From assembly GCA_008973525.1 (NCBI GenBank), contig WACJ01000366.1:220414-284413 (forward strand): a DNA stretch of 64,000 bases, in the 5' to 3' direction. Every line of letters begins with the position of its first letter. Position 1 is the stretch's first letter. The notes under the pieces were generated by a model that saw only the letters and a list, made by a program, of their open reading frames with translations, ran no database searches and was not told the origin of the DNA. The translations under genes and the position numbers were made by a program. Shown in pieces: positions 57,216 to 64,000 of this stretch. The stretch is from Stenopsyche tienmushanensis (Eukaryota > Arthropoda > Insecta > Trichoptera > Stenopsychidae).

Positions 57216-59030
57216 GAATTTAATATTCACGATAATGGAAAATTTAAGCTGTAAAGCTATAAATTTGTTAAAGAAAATTTCAACCATCTATTCTCTTTCA
57301 TCCATGTCCTCAATAATATCGATACATGTACTGAAAACGTTATTTTTGTGATCGAGACTTGAGATCATAGTGCATGATGTTAACAATAAAAAAATACTTT
57401 TTTAGCCACATTCATTTTAAATATGCTTGGTTTGCTATTAAATATTTTCCAAAAGACTTAATTGGGATAATAAACTCGTCATGTAATTTAAATTAATCGA
57501 TATAAAACTTTCTTATTATCAACTGAAAGTCATTGAAATTGTAGACGACTAGACTAGAAGAATATCAGCTTTCAGTTGCAAATTGATTTTGCTTCATATT
57601 ATAAACGTATCAATCTCAAAGAACTACTCGTCGTACTAAATAGTCAATCGCTGTCTTGAGTTTAAAATTTAAGAATTTCAATATTTTACTCGAAATTTCA
57701 GCAGACACTTTCTAAAATGATAATAAATCTTAGTGCACTTAAAATACGTAATTGCGAAATTGATTTTATGGATGGTGCAATTTTATTGTATCAATAAGGA
57801 AAGTCTCTTATTGGATGATATTCATACGCATTTCTAACTGCAATTTATAGGACGTCATTTTATTAAATTCTATACCGACTGAAAAATGCACTTAATAATA
57901 GGTCAATGTTGTTGTGGTGCCTAATCATTCGTTAAGCATACACATTATATTTGTCGATTTATCGAAGTAGGAAGTATTGTCTGAATGATAAGGCTCAGTC
58001 TCATTAAGGCTTTTTTCAGCATAAATTACAGTTCGAATGTTGAAGACCTCCAGATTGGACGCGATTGAAAAGTGTAATTATTGAGATGTAAAAGGCCTGT
58101 CCTACAATTTAACATGCGCAAAAATTGTTGGGCTCGTAACGAGACGGTAATTCTGCACCTTAAATGCTGGACGTCGGCTCGGTCGTTGACTATCAAAAGT
58201 TGGCGTCGCTCAATAGACCAATGATTACCAATCTAGAGAATATGCGTGATGATGCCGGCAGTTGGGCCGTTAACAAAAGTCCTCGTCCACGTCCAGGACC
58301 CATAAAGGAGCGTAATAACGCGCATTAAGGACTCAGGCGGTGGGCCATTATCCAAATAACACACATACGTGAGGACGCCAACGGTTATTACAGCCTCGAC
58401 CATTCTCAATACAGGCCGACTCGGCCATCGGAGCTCGACTTCATATCTACGAGCCTCTTCACACTCGGCAGCCAACAATTGGCCAGGGGTTGCGAACCTT
58501 CTGGATAGACAATGATGATGGTGCAACTTTTAGATATTAAGACTTCGCAATCTGCAAGCTTCGCTCGGTGAAAAGCGCTTTCAATCAGAGCCATGAATGG
58601 GATTCGTGCTGCTTGTACAAAAAGTCGCATCTTTAGAAATCAGTATGGCTTGCCTTGAATAGTCTGCTATATATCATGGGTGAAATTATTTTTTTGAAAA
58701 TAATTATGCACCATTAAAATTCACATGCAAAAATTAATAGCACCCAAACAAGACGCCAAGCCATTAATTCTGACCCAGATCTTCCCACGCATTCCCATGC
58801 CAAATTTGAGATGGTATCAGATTACGATTGACATTTTGAATAGCATAATTATAATTCTCGCATCTTAATTAATATTTGCTATTTTAGTTCATCTTAAATT
58901 ATAAATCGAATTTTTTCTATTAAAAAAAAATATAGATTTGAATACAAAAATTTTGAAACAAGTTATTATTCTTCCAGATTTCATAATATTTTTGGATTTG
59001 GAATGAGTTTGTGTATTTTTTTTAAATTTA
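57216..59030. other. Intergenic sequence with a GC-elevated island, no gene seen
   Basis: 58080-58620 is clearly less AT-rich and has open frames on the minus strand (97 and 74 codons) without recognisable motifs. It could be conserved regulatory sequence or an unrecognised exon. Confidence 0.4.
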
Positions 59031-60110
59031 TAGTAGACTCTCGATTATCTGCTGGGGAGGAAAGTCACTGATAACTGGAAAACACGGATAATTCCAATTG
59101 TCAAATTTCTACTTAGTTTTATAATTTTAATACATATTATTTATTAAGAAAAACGCTGATAACTAAGCAGATAAGTGGCTGTTAGTAGTTAGTACTAAGC
59201 ATTACAAAAATATATATTGGAGTATATTTTAAAAAAATCTGTAATTTTTGGGGTTTTTTAAACAAATTTCTATTATCAGTTCGAATTTTGCTTAAAGTTA
59301 TTATATCATTATATTCAAAATATCTTTTTTCAGCGTAATCTAGCACAGTTTCAACATAATTTAACGCCGTTTTATGATTAATGTCTTCTATTCTGTAATC
59401 TTATTCTGTAGTCTTCTGTAATCTTTTTCCCTTGTAGTGTCAATTTCATTTTCTTTCTCTTGAGAAACAAAATAAAGGATATCTGCATCATTCATGCATT
59501 CAAAATCTGGATTATTTAAATCATGATTGAGTTAATCCTCATTATCTTCCCTATCCCCGTTTTCAAAACATTTTTAAAAAATCCATATATTTCAGATGTA
59601 TCATTTGCTTAATTCTCTTCAGAATGCATTAATCGTTTCCAATCCAGGAAGAGTCTTTCTCCATGATCGAACCAGTGTTTTTGGCTTTACTTTTGACCAA
59701 GATTGTGTCATTCCATGTATAGCATCTAATATCGGCGTTTCCCCCCCAGAAATTGATCAAGTTGTTATCTTCCTCAGCAAGAGTTTTCAGAGGTTTTCAA
59801 GAGTTTTCTTTTTGAATCAATCTTCAAAAATCTTCTTATCCATCCATGCTCTTTTTTGGCTATAATAATCGACAGGAAGATTTTTCATTGGAGTTTCTCT
59901 AAAAAGATCGAGGTTTATTCGCTTTTCCAAACACCAAAAGTTTTATTTTATGAGTTCCTGGTGCGTTTTCACTCTGGGTTCTTTTTCACAATCTTACAAT
60001 CCTACACACGTAATATTTGTTCGAGTTATCAAGGACTTTTGGTTTGTTTTAGGTTGTTTGTGTGTCCACAGGAACGTTCGAAAAATTCGAATTGTATGTA
60101 AAACCTAATA
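59031..60110 (-). mobile_element. Tigger/pogo-type transposon remnant 4
   Basis: The left end TAGTAGACTCTCGATTATCT, then GGGGAGGAAAGTC and GATAACTGGAAAACACGGAT, resembles the terminal and subterminal blocks of copies 1-3 but is more diverged. A degraded jerky/Tigger transposase follows on the minus strand. The right terminus was not found. Confidence 0.7.
59200..60000 (-). pseudogene. Tigger-like transposase pseudogene
   Basis: On the minus strand, in order: NAPGTHKIKLLVFGKANKPR (about 59975-59915), then, after a stop and frameshift, MKNLPVDYYSQKRAWMDKKI, then FKKKTLENL. After a gap follows DAIHGMTQSWSKVKPKTLVR with SWRKTLPGLE (about 59740-59650), and at the end TALNYVETVLDYAEKRYFEY with LSKIRTDNRNLF (about 59390-59260). 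All are standard jerky/Tigger blocks covering the middle of the DDE domain to the C-terminus. The N-terminal helix-turn-helix part and the catalytic Asp after the AWM block (LLLDNA) are not visible. Many stops and shifts mark it as long dead. Confidence 0.78.
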
Positions 60111-61797
60111 TTATAAGATAATTGCAGATATCATAAACTGTAAAAAAATATCGTCACGTATATGCTATATATAAGCAATAAGCTAATAGAAGCTTCGTTG
60201 ATTGTCATATAATACAGATTTTAGAAGGTTAGAAGATTAGATGCTGCGATTGTACCCTAACCATCGTGACCGAGTATAAAAGCTTAAACATTAACGATTC
60301 TTAGAGACATGTTTGAAGTCATTATCATACAAATGTCAGAAGCTAAAATTAAATTTGTTTCCTCTTCGTATATTTGAGATATATTGAAACATATTGCTAA
60401 TAAATAGGTTTAATTACATACTAAAAATATATTTATGTCGCAAACGGTTTTGAACCAATGCACCGTCTCTAGAATAGCCATTGGATTCGTATGACCACTG
60501 TCATAAAAGCACAATGGTTTATCTTCCCCCGGCCTTAATAAGGGACTCCACATCTACTTCTTGAGGGTTCTATCGTACGTTCGCTCCAAGCACTCATAAT
60601 ACGTCGTTGATTTTTAGCTGATGGTACCATTTTGTGGACCCATTCATTACAAACCATTGTTCGTGCCTTAATTCATTTCTAACGTTGAAGAATCGTCTGC
60701 GATAACCACGGGCGAACGCCACACTCGAGATAATCAGAGTTATGATCTCTTCGGACTTTTTTAATGCGCTCATAACCAGTTTATTTAATGCATTCGCCTG
60801 TAATGAAATATGTCATTATGTATTCAAAAAAATGCATGCATCCATTGTGAAGAATGCCGTTTGATTATGCGATATTTCTTAATTCCCGCTCATAGCATCC
60901 ATTTCGAAAACAGTTTATTTTATTCTTCAGTCTTCCAAGAACAAGGACTTCTTAGCTAATGTCAACATTGTTTCTCCAACGTCTGCTTCGAGAGCGCCTT
61001 TCAATTCAATTTACCCATCAAGCATCTCAAATTTCTTAAGCTTGGTCGGTATTTATTAAAGACGAAATACAAATACCACGTCTAGCCTCTTTTCTCGTAA
61101 TTCTTCGAAATACAGCCTAGACGTAGAAATAATTATCTTCACTCCCAATAATGAAAGACGTTCAATTACTATTTAAACAGCGAGCAGACTTTTTAATCGG
61201 GAGAGGATCGATTGAAAAAAGATCCGACGTCGTCTGGGATTAATGTATATAATATTTAAAAATAATACACAGTTGAATATTATCGTAATCTACTTGGATT
61301 TGACCATTGACTTGAATGAATAAAATATGGCGACCCTTCCATGTGAGCTTGATGTCACTTTTCATTGGGTTGAGATTCAATTGATAGCGGCTTGGAATTT
61401 AATCTTGCATCCAAACCTGATGTTGTAAATAATAAAAGTACAATGGGTTAATTTTATTCAAAATCATCGTACATTTTAGTGTGAAGCATACATTTGGATA
61501 TTTAAGATTATTATTGTTTCTATGTTAACTGGGTCAGACCAACCCCTAGCTACCCCTAAGAAGGACACGGCTTAGATATTTGAAAGCAACCATCTGTTAA
61601 TCAATATGTAAGTGGAACATCACTTTAATTAACCAAATGATGGTTTTGTTCCAGATACCGTGTAAAGGTATCAGACTTGGGATGGCTAAGGCGTGTGGTT
61701 ATTTAGAATCTAAATAAGTTAATAATTAAATAGAGAAAAGTACATACTAAAATATATATTTGATCTAATATAATTTTAAATTGTTTCAGGAAAAGAG
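60111..61797. other. Intergenic sequence, no gene seen
   Basis: 60480-61240 is less AT-rich, without recognisable frames. No repeats could be linked to the rest of the window. Confidence 0.45.
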
Positions 61798-62264
61798 ATA
61801 CTTTAAAATCAACAAATTCGATCCAAGATTCAATTGATTCATAAAGAGCACTTTCACACGTTGAGCTCGGAGACAGACAAAGACGTAGAGTATCTTTCAG
61901 GTTGAGTTAGAAGAGAAACAGAGACGGAGAGACTACTTTGTAGGTCAGAGATTGTGAATGAAAGAGACGGAGAGAGTATCTTGTTTACATCGTACGATTG
62001 TATAGATCATTAACCCAAATTTATCGACTAATAATGGTGTGTGAATGATATAATGAATCGGTTTCAAGTGTATTGTTTATGTCTATTTGAAGACATGATC
62101 GAATTCTGTGTGCTATCGGCAGTGTTTATTTATTCATGTACAAGCTTCATACACGCTGCGGCGGTCCTGACAGATAAAAGGATTTGTACGGATGATAAGT
62201 GGCGGATAAGCAAATATAGCATCTAAGGTTATGAATAATTTAAATTAGCTCACTGCTCAAATTT
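61798..62264 (+). mobile_element. TTAA-type MITE (family C), copy 6
   Basis: ACTTTAAAATCAACAAATTC, AAAGAGCACTTTCACACG, GAAAGAGACGGAGAGAGTAT, CATCGTACGATTG, TTTATCGACTAATAATGG, CATACACGCTGCGGCGG and TTAGCTCACTGCTCAAATT follow the order of copy 3 read in reverse. TTAA at 62265-62268 marks the distal end; the near end is degraded. Confidence 0.75.
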
Positions 62265-62295
62265 TTAATAATATATTCCCGTTGGATTACGCATA

Positions 62296-62474
62296 CAGTC
62301 AACCCTCATATATCTATCCCTATCTATATCTCATATACATATCCCTGGCGTGTGTTGGTCACTTGTCAACAAACTAAACACATACAAATTTTGTATGTGT
62401 TCCTTTAGTAACTTTCTGTAGCGTTTTGCTTCTATAGTGTGGTTCCTATCTCGACGTTATAGAAGGATTAACTG
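62296..62474. mobile_element. TA-flanked MITE (family G), short copy with a central palindrome
   Basis: The ends are CAGTCAACCCTCATATATC and, reverse-complemented, CAGTTAATCCTTCTATAAC. They are flanked by TA (62294-62295 and 62475-62476) and related to the 693-bp copy at 5627. AACACATACAAA and TTTGTATGTGTT form a perfect 12-bp inverted repeat around one base in the middle. Confidence 0.65.
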
Positions 62475-62476
62475 TA

Positions 62477-64000
62477 TATTCGTCTTTCGGATCTTACCAG
62501 TAGACACGGGAGACGCAACTTTGCGCCTTTGCCGTGTGATTCATTGGTTTAAAAAAAAAAAGGTCTAACGCGATAAGTAACAAATTTCAATTTCTGGGAA
62601 CATATGTCTCCACTCATATAATCCACTCAATAACTTGACTAAATCATTTAGTTCTTTTTGAAGTTTGAAATTTGAAGTATCTGATGTATGCATTGAAGCA
62701 TGTAAATATATTTGCGCGAAAATTAAATCCATCGCGCAAATAAAATACCATTATTTGAAATAGAATAACATTATGGATATATTTTTGGATTTTAATATAC
62801 AAATAATTTTAATTATTCCAATTTTTTGTATTGTTAAAAGTTCCCATCAATTCGAAGGAATACTCATTGGATTAGCGTGAGCTTTTTAAAGACGTTTGTT
62901 TTTCTTCTTCTGGGAAGTTCATATTGGCGTCTTTTTCTATAGTCGTCTGTTCTAAGCAGGCAATATATTTTTTTTGTTCGTCTATCCATTGTCTCGAGAT
63001 CCTATAGTAAAAACAACGATGCCAGCAACTCAGTCATTCAGATAATGATAAATCAAAGAAGAAAGAGCGCCATCCACTCTTTTCCAATCATTTTTTCTTT
63101 GTTAATTCCCTAATTTATTGTATCGCTCAGCTAGTCGGTTTGTAACGATCCAGAGCCGTGAAAAGCTCGTTTGTAACTAAAATAGCAAACGCAAACAGTC
63201 AGAGTATGCAAAGCAAAGAAAAACTCTTTTGAATGGCATAATTACCGAACTTCAAAGTGCCAACCGTCAAATGCTTGGAGTCTCGAAAAAAAATGAGAGA
63301 AGACCGTGGCTGAAGTAAAAGGCGTCACGAATAGTCCGTTTGACGTCGTTCAAAAGCGATTATTGTTAGTGTCGTAGATAAAAAAAATATAAAGAAATAT
63401 TTCCAAGTAATGAAAGACGGAAATTTGTGGAGCGAAGAGCGAGCAGGGGCGCGTGAAAAGACCTATATGGCACTAAAAGAAGAACCACGGGATAGAAATT
63501 ATATACGTACGTGAATATGATAAATGGTCCCGTTTTTTATAGTCCATTCCACACATGTGTGCCATATCCACAAAGGAGATTAAAATGTATAATTAACGAT
63601 TTTATTATTATTGCAGCCTCTTTGGACCGCCCACTCGTATTTGTGAAATAAAACATGTAATGGACGGATTTATTCTATAAATTATACAGTAAACGGCGTC
63701 CATAAAAGTCAACGGACGTTCATTATGGCGACTCTAAAACTCGATAAGGACGTTAAGTATTTTATCAACTGTATCCATTACCGCTAGGAATACAAGTTAT
63801 TTTTAATCCTATCCGTGTTTTGAAGTTTGCTTAAATTCTCGCATTTATGGGCGGACGGGTTAGAATTTTTTAAATTCTTATTACCGGGGATGTGTAAATA
63901 TGCGCTGACTTTTACGAAACGTCATCTAATCCCATGTCTTCGTTAAATTTATGCCATCGACGAACAAATACCTTTGGATGTGGCGAATTAGGGTCTTTTT
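62477..64000. other. Intergenic sequence, no gene seen
   Basis: No recognisable coding content. The 63640-63790 stretch has homeodomain-type sites (TTTATTCTATAAATTATA, CCATAAAAG) and could be regulatory. The window ends without a feature. Confidence 0.45.

Noticed and set aside
58233..58526. 97-codon minus frame with a hydrophobic middle
   Set aside because: No recognisable family, no signal peptide or splice context. Kept only as an island worth checking.
59596..60101. Plus-strand frames of 89 and 81 codons
   Set aside because: They are antisense to the Tigger transposase pseudogene, whose minus-strand blocks are clearly recognisable.
1..64000. CRISPR array, prokaryotic operons or rRNA
   Set aside because: No regularly spaced repeats with unique spacers, no ribosome-binding-site-led gene strings and no rRNA-like sequence. 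The transposons and splice signals are eukaryotic.

Overview
The window looks like a gene-poor, AT-rich stretch of an animal genome, most likely an insect. The reasons are the transposon content (mariner, Tigger/pogo, ZBED5-type hAT, TTAA-type MITEs, Helitron-like repeats, one tRNA-derived SINE) and one short GC-rich gene whose 3' flank carries K-box and Brd-box motifs of the kind known from insects. The (ATG)n-tailed retroposon ends resemble those common in Lepidoptera. I cannot fix the order or species from sequence alone.

Only two host genes are supported. The clear one is a compact, apparently single-exon gene at 4417-4887 (+), coding for a 156-residue Pro/Tyr/Cys/His-rich protein that I do not recognise. 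It sits in a GC- and CpG-rich island of about 1 kb. Proneural-type E-boxes lie just upstream. Its likely 3' UTR holds two TGTGATA K-boxes, one AGCTTTA Brd-box and an AU-rich element, which together suggest tight post-transcriptional, miRNA-type control. The second is a probable first coding exon of a secreted protein at 10867-11052 (-), with a signal peptide and a consensus splice donor. The rest of that gene is uncertain.

Almost everything else that can be identified is dead or non-autonomous transposon. From left to right: an internally deleted hAT with intact 8-bp target duplications (781-1523); a decayed ZBED5-like hAT (2640-3694); a TA-flanked MITE (5627-6319); four Tigger/pogo remnants at 8.0, 20.1, 32.3 and 59.0 kb, all with the transposase on the minus strand; six copies of a TTAA-flanked MITE family (13.8, 15.9, 25.9, 26.7, 43.9 and 61.8 kb); four copies of an AT-rich Helitron-like repeat, three of them dimers of a 120-121 bp unit; four (ATG)n-tailed retroposon ends, one nested in a Tigger; a third ZBED5-like hAT pseudogene with a BED finger (49140-50349); a tRNA-derived SINE (50606-50753); a 242-bp hAT MITE with perfect 8-bp target duplications (54006-54247); and a 425-bp double-deleted mariner with near-perfect terminal repeats (56767-57191), for which the window itself contains a paralogous empty site.

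The remaining long AT-rich stretches have only short non-conserved reading frames. Some GC-elevated islands in them (for example about 10.4, 24.2, 38.0, 44.7, 55.1, 58.2 and 60.6 kb) could be conserved regulatory sequence or unrecognised exons. No rRNA, complete tRNA or CRISPR array was seen.
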